Origin: Trichaptum fuscoviolaceum
Lineage: Eukaryota > Basidiomycota > Agaricomycetes > Hymenochaetales > Trichaptaceae
Assembly: GCA_910574455.1 (NCBI GenBank)
Contig: CAJSYZ010000011.1
Location: 2,232,001 to 2,296,000 of the forward strand
Length of the DNA stretch: 64,000 nucleotides
Direction: 5' to 3'
Shown: piece by piece, positions 22,474-35,600 of the stretch
How the letters are laid out: every line of letters begins with the position of its first letter
Position numbering within the stretch: the first letter of the stretch is position 1
Translations under genes and position numbers: made by a program
The notes under the pieces: generated by a model
Seen by the model: the letters and a program-made list of their open reading frames with translations, nothing else
Database searches by the model: none
Told to the model about the DNA's origin: nothing

Positions 22474-24820
22474 GGTTGCTGGCTGTTCGGTGTCGAGAGT
22501 CGGTCGGAGGTGGACTTATATATGAAGGGATAGGAAAGCAAGTTGGATGGAGATATCTGTGGGGCAACGAGCCGATTGCGGAACAGTGTGCGCGCACGTC
22601 GAAAGCGAATGCGACGGGCGGTGATGTGGTGCGAGGTCGAGGACACGGTTCGTTGGACACAGGAGGGAAAGCCACCGGGGCAGAGCAAGGACGCCAGGGG
22701 TGGAGGTACTTATGTCTCCGGGGAGCCAGGTATATGTATACAAAACTGAGTAGAGGCGCAGAAAGGAGCGACGGGGGTTACGAGTAAGGCAAGGAGGGGT
22801 AAAGGAGTATACAAAAGCGTGCAAGCGACATAAGAAGCGGCTTCCCTTCCAGACAGAAGTCCACGATTGCGTACTTCCTACCGTGGCCATAGGCCGGCGG
22901 GCTTCTTTCAGCCTCAGCGCCTTCATCCGCTTTTTTCGCAGGACTGAACACGTTTATGGGAGTGCAATACATCGCTGAAGTAAGCCTTCGTCTTGGTATA
23001 GCTCAGGTCGGCCGTCCTGATATCGACCGTTGCGGGGCTGGGGTGCAAGGTTCACAAAGCACATATGTGCAGGATTTGCTGACCCAGAGATCGCGTAGTC
23101 GGCTCCTGCAAAGCGTTCGCTCTCTCCTCGGTAGAAATCCACCTTCTGATCTCGATTATTCTCCTCTTTTTTGCACCAGCGCGTTGGCGCACAGGTTCAG
23201 GTCAAGCGCTGCCGCTTAAGCGGTTGGCGACATGAAGCCACAGAATTCAGTTCGCTCTGGGTCGGGACCTCGGGCGGAGGAAGCATCTGTCTATGTCCGG
23301 GATGTCCTTTCAGGCCGAAGACACACTCGTCCTTCGTCCCCCCGCGTTTTACAAGCGAGCCTTTGACTTCGTGCGGTCGCGATGGCAATAGGCAAGAAAA
23401 CATACGAGCCCGAAGACAGAAAACAAAGCGTAGGACGTCCCGTGGCCTGCAGCTCGACAAGACATACTCGATAGAGCTGAACCAAGGCGGGATGATGATG
23501 GATCGAGAGGAAGGCGCCTGACCCTGAAATTAGGCATCACCTTCCATATCCGGCTCAAAGCTTCGTCCCGATTTGGAGAAGAACACCCACTACTTCGTCT
23601 CGCTTAACCCGCAAATTTGATCCCTGGCCTTTTTTCGCCTTTCAGTCTTGACGACGCCATGGACAGGTACCGCAAAGATACCTATATATCTGTACACGCC
23701 TATATCAACCACACATGTGGCTCTCGTCGGCCGTGGCACGACTGAATCTACTGCGGGAAGCCAAAGGCTGCGCGTCTACTCTGTTTGTTTTCTGCGAAGA
23801 CAGAACCCTGCTGCGAGTTCCGTCGAGGATATGATATGTGAGATGGTACTTCTGATCCAAGCTCAGTGATACGATTCACCTGTCAGTGTCAGAGCAGGAT
23901 GCAATCGATTGCTCAGATGCAAAGCAAAATTTCATGATAGGTGATAAACACGATGAGATGGAAGGCCTGCAATTTCACTGCTATATCGATATCGCCATCC
24001 ATCGGGCTTCCAATGCATTTCCTGGTGCTCTCAATGACGATCGGCACATGAAAAGGAGAAAAAAATACATTCGCAGAAGGACGAGTGACCAGCGTTTCAG
24101 GATCTGGATTAGGCTCATTCTTCTTGCTAAAACACTCGAAGAAGCGCCATCAGTCTCGCCCAATTTCGCACAAATGTCGTATCTAACGCATTCAAACTTA
24201 GATTTTATGTATGCAGTCGGCGTGAGTGTCCCCAGTCTGTGTTCGGAAAGACGTCACTACGCGGTTATTGCACGACCGCAACCGGGACCTTTGTTTTCCG
24301 CGATGTCGACGTCGACATCGATAATCGACCTCTCTCAATGGCTGGCAAAACAACCGCTCGACACCATGACCACGGTAATACGGTTTCATACACACAGGGC
24401 GTATTGTCTGAGTGCGCGACCTACTTGGCAAACAGAAACATAGCGATTTAGCGAAGATGAGCCATGGTCCATGTCCGGGGTCATGATTCCATGTGCAAGT
24501 GTTTCCAGACTCGGATGAAACAGACCCGGCCGAGGACTCGGACTCGGCATGTCCTCAATATTTGCATGGCACAGTCCATACGCGGCTCTTTTACTTGCTT
24601 CGATTTCTACGACTGTCGGCCTTCGATTTTACTGGCCGTTCATGAACATGTTGACAGGACCATCATCATGATGAAGGTGAAAAAAAAGTGAAAGAGGCGC
24701 TGCGAATGCGAGCGCAGAGAGGCTCGGAGGGAATTCATAGTACGTGATCTAAGCTTGCACGGATGGAGTTTGCAGAAGAAAGAGCTTCGAGTTCTGAAAT
24801 TTAATACTAGATAACGGACC
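22474..24820. other. Copy 2 promoter and gene-free stretch
   Basis: The first 250 bp is the 5' flank of DUF6534 copy 2, with the shared 18-mer at 22599-22616 and a block (CATCCAACTTGCTTT on the minus strand) also found upstream of copy 3. TATATATAA, read on the minus strand near 22519, is about 45 bp before the start. The remaining 2 kb has short open frames without recognisable products. Confidence 0.45.
22599..22616 (-). promoter_or_regulatory. Conserved upstream motif of DUF6534 gene 2
   Basis: On the minus strand it reads CGTCGCATTCGCTTTCGA, 125 bp before the start codon at 22473. It matches the copies at 14118-14135 and 38256-38273. Confidence 0.5.
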
Positions 24821-25013
24821 GAGCTTCGCCGGCAGTTCCCTTACTCCCCCCATTCCGGGTCCGAGTCATTGAGTTTGAAAAAGAGGTAAAAACGCAAACT
24901 TGAAAGCAATATAGTTTACATAAGAAAGAAAAGACGGAGAAACCCCGGTGAAAACTGACACGTTCGAATTTAGGGGATACAGTGCCCTTTACTCCCGGTG
25001 GGAGTAAGGGAAT
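24821..25013 (+). mobile_element. Miniature non-autonomous Helitron
   Basis: About 190 bp with the same ends as the large element at 1-13905. The left end 24821-24850 matches 1-30 at 26 of 30 positions. The right end is a hairpin, CCCTTTACTCCC (24985-24996) and GGGAGTAAGGG (25000-25010), followed by AAT. No coding capacity. It must rely on a transposase in trans, presumably the RepHel in this window or a relative. Confidence 0.75.
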
Positions 25014-27658
25014 CCGGACTGTCACGCCAGTTCATTAATTTATAATAGACGTATAAGCTCTTCAAGTCGCAAAGGAAGATCAGAAAAGAAAAAGAAGTCG
25101 CGCGTGCACTCAGGCTGACCTTAAGAATTCGCGAAGCACCCGTGCGAAGCAGCACTAGTAGCACGATAGTATGTGTTTTATAAACGTACATACGTCCCTA
25201 ATTCTATTCTCGTGCATCCGTCAGAAAGAAAAGGACAAGTAGGGACAGCGAAAAGAAAGTTAAAAAAAAATATTCCCTTGCACGAGGCCAACTTGAATGT
25301 GAGCTTCGAACAAGCAGGTTGGCGAGAAGCGCGGAGATTTTCCAAGTTGACCTACTTATGTCAAGGTTCACAGAAGCATTGAGAGCTGGCCGGTTGACGA
25401 TCAGACGATGATGATGCGGGCTGAGCGGCTCTCCCTTTTCTCCCTTTCGTTCCCCACAGCTGTCTTTGCAAAGTCCGGATGGTCTTGGTCCCTGCCACTC
25501 GTCGGTACTTTTTGTCCGTCTCCGGGACCGGATGGAGGCCCAGCGCTCGGCAAGTGTTGTAACCTGTTTTTCGATGAATTCATCAGAAAAAAAGGGGAGT
25601 AGGTTCAGTACCTGGACCTGTTAACATAAGTGTCCAAAGATACAAGTTACACAAGCATGTCGTAAATGCTAGCCAATGCACTTCAAGTTCAACGTGAAGC
25701 GCAAAGCTACCACTATGTATGTGCATACGAAAAAGGGATCTAGACGCCCCATACAGTTGGCCCATCGAAAACGTGTCTGTATAACCGTAGATTGTCATTC
25801 ATGACCGCTTTGACCTCCTAAGGTCAAGAGTGGGAAACACGGAGGCAAGGGGCACGTATACGGATCTTCTCTTCCATCCCAAGTCGGACAGTAGTTTCAG
25901 AAGAGCAAATGAATTACTGTGAAGGCGTGAAAAGATACAGTCAATTTGATATTTAATATTCAGACATTGGCATGTAGCTTTAACAGCATCATTCCTGGTC
26001 TAGCTGGCACTCGATCATGCCGTTCATAACATACCGGTACCATAGTATAATATACCCTACCATACATGAGTTGAAGGACGTAATGAACTGGAACCTGAAG
26101 CGTGCAGCAGCCGTTCTGGGAATCGGCCGGCGGGATTCTACGACTCGGACGCACCACTCAGGCTGGCGGTGTTCGGAGTTCTGCGGGTTTCGCTACCACT
26201 GCACTGACACAGGCGCAGCGGTTGGCACTGGCATTCAGAGCGCTTCTACGCGAAGAAATTAAATACGAAAGAAAACGGAGAAGAAAATGAAAAAGAAGTT
26301 CGCTCGCTCAATCACCGGGTCTCACGGGCTCCGCTCACCGTGCCCGTCACGGTGCACCGTCCAGCTTTGTTGCCCGGGCCTCCGCTTCTACATATGTAGT
26401 CATCCGGGCTCGGGAGTCGGATATACATGTACTTGTGCAACCAGATTGATATCCACGATCGTGACGGTGTACATGTGCCCTGGAACGAACAAACACTCAA
26501 GTTGAATCCGAGTCTCCTCGGGCGTCGCGTGCGTATACGCCCGGAAAAACAGCACCGGGAGATATATACATACATATGTTTCTCTCCGCTGAGATAGACG
26601 GTTAATGGCACGCATACAGCGGTCGTATCCATCAAATCGATACATACATTCTGCTGATACACCTGGACGTCGGCCGCCACGGTGGTCCACCACTGGGCAG
26701 TCGACGCCTGAGCCTGACTCACCTGAGTGCGCACGACGGTCACCAAGCACACGCGAAAGGGCAGCTGAGACCGTGGCCCTTCTCCAATATCGGTCGCGCT
26801 GGCTGCACTCACACACACCAGAGCGCGTACACGTCGATCCACCGACAATCATTGACCCATCGACCGCGGTGTGTGTCTCGTCGCCCTCACGATCGTCCTT
26901 CGCGAGTTTGTGAATCGGCATGGTGCCGCAGTACAGTAGCACCACTCAAAGTCTCACCTATACCATACAAGCATCCTAATGAAAGACAATCCATCACACG
27001 CACACCGTCACAGGCACGTCAATGGAGAATGCATTTTGATAACGAGATTTCTATTCCATTCATTATAACTTCCGAAACAGAGGCAGAGCGAGAGCAGAAG
27101 AGAGAGAAAAAGCAAACAGGCTCAAGTCAGGCGAATAAAAAGTTAGATGAATAAAAAAAAAGGTCAGGACCCGAGGGCTGGGCCCGCGATGGAAAGGGTG
27201 AACCTAAGGTACGAATTACACGATTGAACTGTTTACTTCTGAAACTACTCTTCCTCGACGGAAGAGACGAGATGTGTGCACTACTAGAGTGAGATGAAGT
27301 GAGGCGATGAGATGGGATGAGATGAAGTGTATTGTGGTGCATGTGTTGTGTATCAGATGTTGAGATATGGGTCGAGATACGGAGACACTGATTGAGCGAA
27401 GAGACTGAAGAGAAGAGAAAATTGGACTCTTTTATAATTTGAAAGAATGTGTGTGTATGTGTGTGTCGAGGAGGAGGGTGTGGACGGCGGTTTCAGCGCG
27501 GAGCGGCGACGATTTCAGAAGCAGGGTGCCGTAACGCGGCGAACGGATATACAGGCCCATCAAGGGTGATTGCGAGATCCCATGTTCGATAGATCAGGGA
27601 GAGTGTGGGACGAGGAGTAGGAAGTGGGGGTTGGCAACAACATATGCGTGTGCGACGC
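25014..27658. other. Gene-free stretch with one doubtful coding patch
   Basis: 2.6 kb without a supported gene. A minus-strand patch at 26945-26312 is open in two overlapping frames and has protein-like segments (HMYTVTIVDINLVAQVHVYP), but I could not build a spliced frame. From about 27,265 to 27,480 the sequence is purine-rich and low-complexity (GAGATGAAGTGAGG-type and GTGTGTATGTGTGTG repeats), next to the P450 3' end. Confidence 0.35.
27265..27480. repeat. Low-complexity GAGATGA and GT-rich tract
   Basis: Irregular tandem GAGATG/GAAGTG words from about 27,285 to 27,430, then GTGTGTGTATGTGTGTGTCG near 27,450. It has no coding potential. It lies downstream of the minus-strand P450. Confidence 0.5.
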
Positions 27659-29691
27659 TCATTCCCACTTCAAAGACGCGACGACCTCCGCGTCGCTCTT
27701 CTCATAGGGATGCTCCTCGTCGACCGCGCGCACGAGCGCCGCGAGGCGCTCCGAGCGCGGCTTGATGTCGCACTTGTATTCGTCTGCGTGGCTGTTAAAG
27801 ACGGACAAAAAGTGGTTAGAGAGAAGGTTCGAGAATGAAGTGATGAATTGAGAAATCAAGGAGTTGATGGGAGGTAGGGGGAGGCGATGCAGATAGATCT
27901 CCGGAAGACCGATCGGTGCGTGATAGGAGGGATCGACGGCACGAGCCCATCAATCGCAGTCGCAGTCCCATGCATCCCGAAAAAAAACCCTGGAAACCGC
28001 GAAAAGAGTAAAAAAAAAAACATACGTGACAGATCCCGGGCAATACTCCACGACCTGCTCGATCTCCGCGCCGTGCGCATCGCGGGGCTTGCGGATGTCA
28101 AAGGCCGCCAGCGACCGGGCCAAGGACATCCAGATCGACATGTCCGCCATCTCCCTGCCGGGGCACACGCGCCGCCCGAAGCCGAACGCGAAGGTCCGCG
28201 GGTCCGGCGCTGGCGCGGCGCCCAGGTAGCGCGTCGGGTCGAACGTCTCGGGTGAGGGGTACACGGCGGGGTTGTGGGCGATTTGCCTGTGAGTGCGTAA
28301 GAGATGTGGATATGGAGATGAAGAGAGCGGAGTACTTACCAGATGTTTGCCATGAGGATCGCGCCCTTCGGGATGAAGTATCCGCGGAACACGCCGTCCT
28401 CCGACGCAGCATGCGGGAGGCCCATCGGCGCGACGGGGTTCCAGCGCAACACCTCCTTCAGTATCGCCTCGACATACGGCAGCTGCTCCCTGTCCTTCAT
28501 CTCCGGCAGTCTCTCTCCACCCGTAACAGCATCGATCTCCGCCTGCGCCTTCTTCTGGACGTCCGGGTAGAGCATCATCGCGAGGAAGAAGCTATAGATC
28601 GCGCTAACAGTCGTATCCGAGCCGCCGCCGTAGACGCCCGCCGCGGTCCACTTGGCGACAAAGTGGTCCTCCTCGGACTCTGCCTTGTCGAGGAGGGAGG
28701 AGACGTAGGAGATGGGGTACGGCGTGCCTGTGGCGGCGGCCAGCGCCATTTGGTTCTTGACGAAAACATAGGGCCGTTCAACGAGCTCGTTAGCGTTGTG
28801 GCGCCACCGGGCTGCGACGCGCTTGAAGGAGGTGCCGGGGAACCAGTCGGGAACGTAACGCACTGTAGAAACAGAGAAAGGATTGTTAGAAAAATAAAAT
28901 TTGGGTGGGATGAAAGTAACTCACGGAAGGGCATGATGTCGACCATCCACAGACCGGGCGTGGCGGCGAGGAGGAACTCGTGGAGGACGTTGTTCGCGAG
29001 GTCGACGAAGTAGTCTGTGCCCTCGGGCTCGATGGTGTATCCGTGGCTGATCTTGAGGATGATGGCGCCAGCGGTGCGACGAATTTGGTCGAAGAGGGTG
29101 CTGGGGTCGCGCATGGTGCGGTTGAGGAAACGGTGGGACTCGATGTCCATCGTCTTGGCGAAGGGCGCGAGCACGGATTTTGTGCCGATGAACTGGTGGA
29201 CGGCACGGCGGTAGCGGCGGAATCGTTCATTGTAGCGCGAGAGCGGGAGAGTGCTGCTCCAGCCGACCCTAGTACAGAACATATGAGCTACTAACACTGG
29301 GATGAGAAGAGAAAAGTGAGACAGACATCTCTGTTGCAAAGGCAAGGGTGGGCCGGTCAGAGTAGACGCTGCTACGCTTCTCGAGGACCTCGACGGCGGT
29401 CTCGTGGTCGTTGATGATGACGATGGTCTGGCCGAGGACAGTGACGGAGCTGATGGGCCCGTAGAGGTCCTTGTGCTTGCGCCAGTGCATCCATTCCTGC
29501 GTGCCCGGCGTCGGGAGGTCCGCGACGTTGCCGACGAGGGGGAGGCCCTTCGGGCCCGGGGGCAGTGGCAGGCGCGGCGAGGACTTGAAGGAGAGTGAGG
29601 AGAGGAGGGAGGAGGAGGCGAGGAGGCGCTTGAGGATGTACAGAGTGAGGCAGCCTACGGTGAGGTCTGCGAGGAGATAGAGGCCAGCCAT
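27659..29691 (-). CDS. Cytochrome P450 monooxygenase, copy 1
   Basis: The start at 29691 gives a hydrophobic membrane anchor (MAGLYLLADLTVGCLTLYIL) and the proline hinge PRLPLPPGPKGLPLVGN. Spliced segments follow in order: C-helix region YNERFRRYRRAVHQFIG, then I-helix AGVYGGGSDTTVSA, then ExxR in KEVLRW, then a PERF-like PETFDPTRYLG, then the haem loop FAFGFGRRVCPGRE with the axial Cys. All hallmark motifs are intact. Total length is about 510 residues, usual for a fungal microsomal P450. Introns are short except the last (28025-27792), which is 234 nt and includes a long poly-A/T run, and splices to the tail ending VASLKWE. The class resembles the OrdA-like P450s of mushrooms; substrate is unknown. 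Third codon positions are strongly GC-rich, unlike the second P450 at 50.5 kb. It needs cytochrome P450 reductase at the ER. Confidence 0.92.
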
Positions 29692-32600
29692 GTTGAGAGG
29701 AGGATGTGTATGTTTCCTGAAGACCAGCCAGAGGGAGTATTTATTCGAAGACGAGCAGGGCAGCAGTAATATAGATCCCAGAGCTAAGCGGATTCGAGCT
29801 GGTCTAAAAAGCGTGACAGGCACACTGGCTTCTAGCACAACGCTTTCCCTTTTCCACCCGCTCCTTCTCGTCCGCCCATTACGCCAGTCCGCCCGACACA
29901 CGTCACACAGTCCCTCCGAGTTATCTCTCATTCATTCCGTACAAACTCTGCCGCAACTCGTACAGATGCGAGATTTGCCCTCAGCTCTGCGGTCACGCAC
30001 CATTATCATTATCATGTCTGGGTCTCCGACTACCCCGCAGAGTGCAGTGTTCGCCCGTAGGGTCGCCTCAGACTACAGATAGCGATACCGATGCCGCACA
30101 TCTCGATCCCACAAGCGAAAGGGCCGGAATGAATTGGGTGCAGAAAAAAGTCGGCGTCTGCGTGGAAGAAGGAAGGAAAGAGGGATCAACGCGCTCTCGG
30201 GTCGTCCTTCCCCTTTTCGGTATCCCTTTCAATCACCAATTCCGTAAATAGAAGTAGGCCTTCTGTTGAGAACAACAGACGTACACAGGCGAGAAAAACG
30301 TGGCACTCGGGTCGTGCTTAGGTCAGCGGGTGCCGCACGAAACTTTAATCGAAGAAGACGCGGTTGACGACTGACGATATAGCACTGCGCAACGCTATAT
30401 GACGAAGCTCTCCCTGCCCCGGGCCCGAATACGACGAGCAATCAGCTTTGACAATGCGCATGACGAGCATCTCGCAAACAGACATTCATGCAATCCCCAC
30501 ATACTTACTTGGTTTGTTTACAATCGGCACTAGTATACCGCGTCCGTGTCCGATGCATCGTGCTCATCTGGTGTTTCACGCATATTCATCGCTCGCCTGT
30601 TTTCTTCTTCCCGCAATTTTATTCAAATCACTGCTTCTCCAAATGCAAAATGCATAACAAGAATAGAGTTCTTAGCCGATATGAACGTTGTGCGCTCTTG
30701 CCCAAAGTGAGTGCTTCCCTTCAGTTCAATCCGACCATGGTGTGAAACTTAGAGAACAACGTGTATATGTATGCCGTCGATCCCGTCGACAGATAGACAA
30801 ATACGATACGACATACCAGCGAGGACGAGGTGCACTTTTAAATTTGTGGCCTAAATGCACATATGGATTCATCGGCCCACACTGTTCCTCACAGACATCA
30901 TATGCCACATACACTGTGAGTCATAAGTATGTTTACATGTTGCAGTCGATATCTTGAAATACCGAAACGAATGAAATCCATTCTGAGTATTGGAAGGCGT
31001 CTCGTCAGTCCGCATACTGTCCATGTCGTCAATACTGCGCTACTTCCGGTGGTGCATACCTTCTAGTCAGCAGTCTCAGCCTAACCATCTCAGCAGTCGA
31101 GACGGTGTCGGCAAACTCTATCCAGCCATGTCTCCTTCGCCAGCAATGTGCATCATATGTCTTTGTCCTGCACCTGCGTTAGACCAGGAACTACGCACGC
31201 TGTACCTCAACACTACCAACACTGAATAAGCGGTACCTATCTTATGTTCGTGCCTCTGCATTTCGTATGTATGTAGTAAACATAACGCATCCGCTTATTT
31301 CTGATGCAGATTTCATGGCTTAGATCAACTATGTCCGAGAGTGCGCAGTGGTGCGGCGGCGCAGCGCCTGTGCGGCCCAATTAGGGTATGACGAAGACTT
31401 GTACACTGCGTGGCGCATCTCGAATGAACGACGATCCATCAAGCATCAAACACCAGCCAAGCGACGGATTGCGACCATTACCGATACTACCGAGTGCCAT
31501 TTCTGCTCCTCGATATGAGTCCACAGACGTCTCTACTAACCTCTAAGTCTGCCGGGGGGAGAGGCTAGAAATGTCTCTTACCTCAGCAATGCATGGTCAT
31601 ACTAACGCGTATTCCAGGGTCCCTAGAGTGGGCTTCGACTCATCACCGCAGCACCTCTGCGACTCGATCGGTCGACGGAAATGATCAATCATGGTCAAAC
31701 AACACCGACGATCAAACAAACACCCTTTTTAAGACCCTCAATCAGTCCAGTAGGATGAACTTCATCGGATTCGACGGGTGGCAACATTACAGAGACTACC
31801 GAACGTCTCATCTCCGCCTCGACAGAGAACAACTGAGAGTCGAGACTCGCATATGTCTCTGATCTTTGCCGGAGGGGCTAGAACATACCGCGGACGTGCA
31901 TCTTGTGCACACATCGATATGAAGTCAAGCTCCCCGGCGCGTCCGGGATGAACATACCCGGATCAGACGATGTGCTCTGTTCTATGCCGTCGCCGACGCT
32001 CGAAGAGTAACTAACACGTCGCTTTCTCCTGGGATAAATCGTGAATCGTGATCGTCGTTCTTCTTTGCATGGTTGTACGTCACGAGTGTTTCATCTCATG
32101 GTGACGAACTGGGACTGATTCGGTACGGCGCAAGGTCTCATGAAGCCCTCGCCCTTCGAGCTCGACCGCATACCTCGACAAGGGGGGCGCAGATCTTGGC
32201 CTTCATCCCTCATTTCTACGACGTACACACAGCTGGCTTGCTCCCCCCTTTCTATCTGTGGCACGAATGCGCCCTTGACCAGCGCATTCTATCCTGTCCC
32301 TCTTCATCTGGATCTGGATCACCTCTCTCTCTCTCCCATCTGGATCGCCCGGAAACAATGCTATTACCATGTCCGACAAGCCTATTAGTCGGACTGCATC
32401 CGGGACTCGAGAAGTGCCAGAAGCTCGGGCCGCTATGAAGTACTCGGGCTCTCACCACGGCCCTCGAAGACGTACATGCCACTTCATCGAGCTTGTCCTT
32501 CGGAACGCACGCACATCTCCTAAACAGATCTGGACGAACGGCGATCGGTGACTCGGATCGCTCAGCATCAGAGCTACCGCGATGTCTTCTCTTCTTCTTG

Positions 32601-35600
32601 ATAGCCTTAGCTACCGGAGTCTGCTATGTATGCATCGCTCTGGTCTCTGGTCTGTGCACTCGAGTCTCGACCCGGTACTTCGAGCTGGATCTCTCAGACC
32701 TACTCAGGCTGCACAGTGCGCTGGAGAAAGTGCTCCCGGCTCGAGGAACAGAGTGGCGAACCTGAATCCAAAGCTGTAATACCGATCCCACACACACGCC
32801 GAGGGTTCTTTGCTCTCGTTCCTGCTACTCGCTTCATCAGAGGACGGAGTCTCAGCTAATGAATCTCTCGGACACCCCGACTGCCAGATTTCTGGGCCCC
32901 TCCGAGCTCGCGAGTTTGGCAGAGTCAGACACTGTCACGGTCTCCCGGTCACCTTCAACCCTAGCGCACACTCGCACTCGGATCGCTGTGCTGTATCAAA
33001 CAAGCTGCATCTCGATGACGAGAGGTGGTGGCACGGGCAGAGGGTATTCTACCTGGTAAACTACCAGCACGAGCCTGTTCAGGCTCAAGAACGCACAGAT
33101 CCTTACTGTATACTGACCCGCCATTCCTTGCCTGGCTGAACTGGGATGGCAGCTGGCGTGCACTAGCCACTCGCAACATGTATCCTACCTTCCTCCGAGC
33201 GTTCAGATGGATGGATAAGTGATGACCGTCGAGGACGATACCGAAGGAGCTCATCGATATGCAGTACACGCGCATACCTTGCAATTCGGACATATTTTAC
33301 GGATTTCGAAGTTGGTGAATCACAGTCAGTGTCATCACTTGTATTGTCTTCACGGGATCCAAGTGGTGTCTACGCCGAGACCGCCTGTGGACAATACCGA
33401 GGACGCCGCTGTGACCTCTCGCTCGCAATCCTGACATACGTTCACCGCACGGGAATACTGTCCGAATAATCCAAGCCTCCGCCGTCGCGTGGATGGAATA
33501 GCGAGGTGAGCCTGAGCGAACATCCGAAGTCCCGAACGCCTCAAAGCCTCTGCGCTGTCAGCGCGTGTCCAGTGTGTGTCGCTGGCGTGTCCGATGTCAG
33601 TCGCGGCGCATCCTCCGGGTCGACAGCGTGGGGCACTTTCTGAACTTGTCTTGTCAGTGCGTTGCAAGTATCTGAAACATACGCATCTTGGACACCTCGG
33701 AACAGAGATGAAGGGTGTACTGAACAGTATAATACCCGGCTCCGATGATGCTATGTGTCACGAGTAATGTCCGGCTCGGTGTCTTAGACAGCCTCCAGCG
33801 CTGTCCAGAGGGGGACCTCTGTCATCGTACCAGCCCCTCGGCGAGCTCTGCTTGTCACTGGTGTCAGACTAGCCTCTGGCTTCCCCATTCATGCTTCCGT
33901 CTCCTCTGTCGCAGGCTGTGCCATTGCGTCTTCTGCTACGGGTGCTTTCCTGTCTCTAATCCAACACTTCCATGCCATGGGGACAAGGCTTCCCAGAGAC
34001 GGAGGCGAGTTAAGGACGCCGCAGATTACTTAGGACTATACTCTCCGGTCCGCACCTTCAAGCTCTGGTGCAAATGACCTGCACACCCCCGTCCGATAGT
34101 TGGTGTGTATACCTACTTCATACTAGTCTTAATCGCGGTGATACGGACGATGCTAATGGTGGAATCAGCGGATGCATTCTTCCACTGGCAGCCTGAGTGC
34201 AGCGCGCCGCCACAGAGTTGCGTGTGTCCAAGCCTGAGACTTCTAAAGCACTAGTTCCTTCGAGCCATCATATGATTTGATATGTATGTACAAGTGACGA
34301 AAGATAGGGAAGCTGCAGGGTGCGTTTTCGCCTATACTTACATTCTCTGGATCCGTGGTTCGTGTACAATGTAGCTCAGTACAGTTGACATAGATTCGGA
34401 GACGCATTCTCAAAGACTCGGACACGCTCATTTCGGAGCTATTTCAACTTTCACGCTCGGCATTTTCCGCAGCCGGGACCACGACGCCAAGAAATGCCGA
34501 AGTTGCCGACACTGCCGAATAGCGTGACTGTCCTGGTTGTGGTTGAGTGTCACGGTGATCACGGTCCGATTGTCACATCTTGGATGGTAAGTTGGTAGTA
34601 AGTTCAAGTTGTTCCTCTTACACTCCACCCTAGTCGTTGAACATCTACACATCTCTTTTATCTCGGAAGACGTTGCACGCTAACGTGCAAGCTACTTTGG
34701 CACCGAATCTTTGATAGCCCGCTGACAATGTTAGCCCTAGAATCTCAATTAGACGCACGATATGATGCTACCATCATGAATCGACACATCTCTACTGGTA
34801 TATTAACCACTCTTTCAGCCCGTGTGTTGCAGCATCGCTGGCGCTAGAGCTAGTATACATTCTCGCGCCAATGTCTGTCAGATTTTATGTGTTTTACCGA
34901 TTATCCGTTCCTCTGCTAATCACCTTTTCGGACGCACCTTTAGACTTGCGTGTCGGAGACGACTACTCGTACGGCATTATATTATGTATCTACCATTATG
35001 TGAGTACAGATTACAAAATGGTGGATGGTGCCTAATCTGAGTGGATAAAATACTGACGTGGACTACATCTCCTCAGCGCTACACAAAATTAAGGTTGCTG
35101 CTAGTGCACATAGCACAGCAATGGGTTTCAGCGTTTAGAAGCTACAGTGTGATTATAGGTTGTCGATCTGATCCATAGGAAGGTGTGTCGTACAAAGCAG
35201 TGTATATGATTATCCGCAAGTCTCTTTCTCCGTCTCTAATGGCAGATAACCTCCTACAAATCGTATAACACACTATATGTCCAATCGAGTGGAGACCGAA
35301 GAGCTCACAAAGCATTCTCTTGGCTTTCACCAAGGCTCTTTGTTCGCTCAGACGAATTTCATTCGACAGAAATGCTACAAAGATTACGGAAGCCTCCCCT
35401 TCCGTACATTTAGAGGATGGGGCGTTAGCGTTCTGCAATCTTCCGCGCTCACGATGCGCGCGCGCAATCGGGTCCAAAATCCCTCCGTCTTTCACCCCCT
35501 ACTGTAGCGGAAGCAATCGTGTATGAAGATTTGAGCTATTGACATCATCTATCTCCTTACTAGTAGGTCCACAGAAATGGACTATGCACATGGATTCGGA

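Noticed and set aside
28252..29345. Long plus-strand frame, and shifted minus-strand frames, across P450 copy 1
   Set aside because: They are shadows of the GC-rich P450 coding exons, in which antisense and shifted frames stay open because of codon composition.
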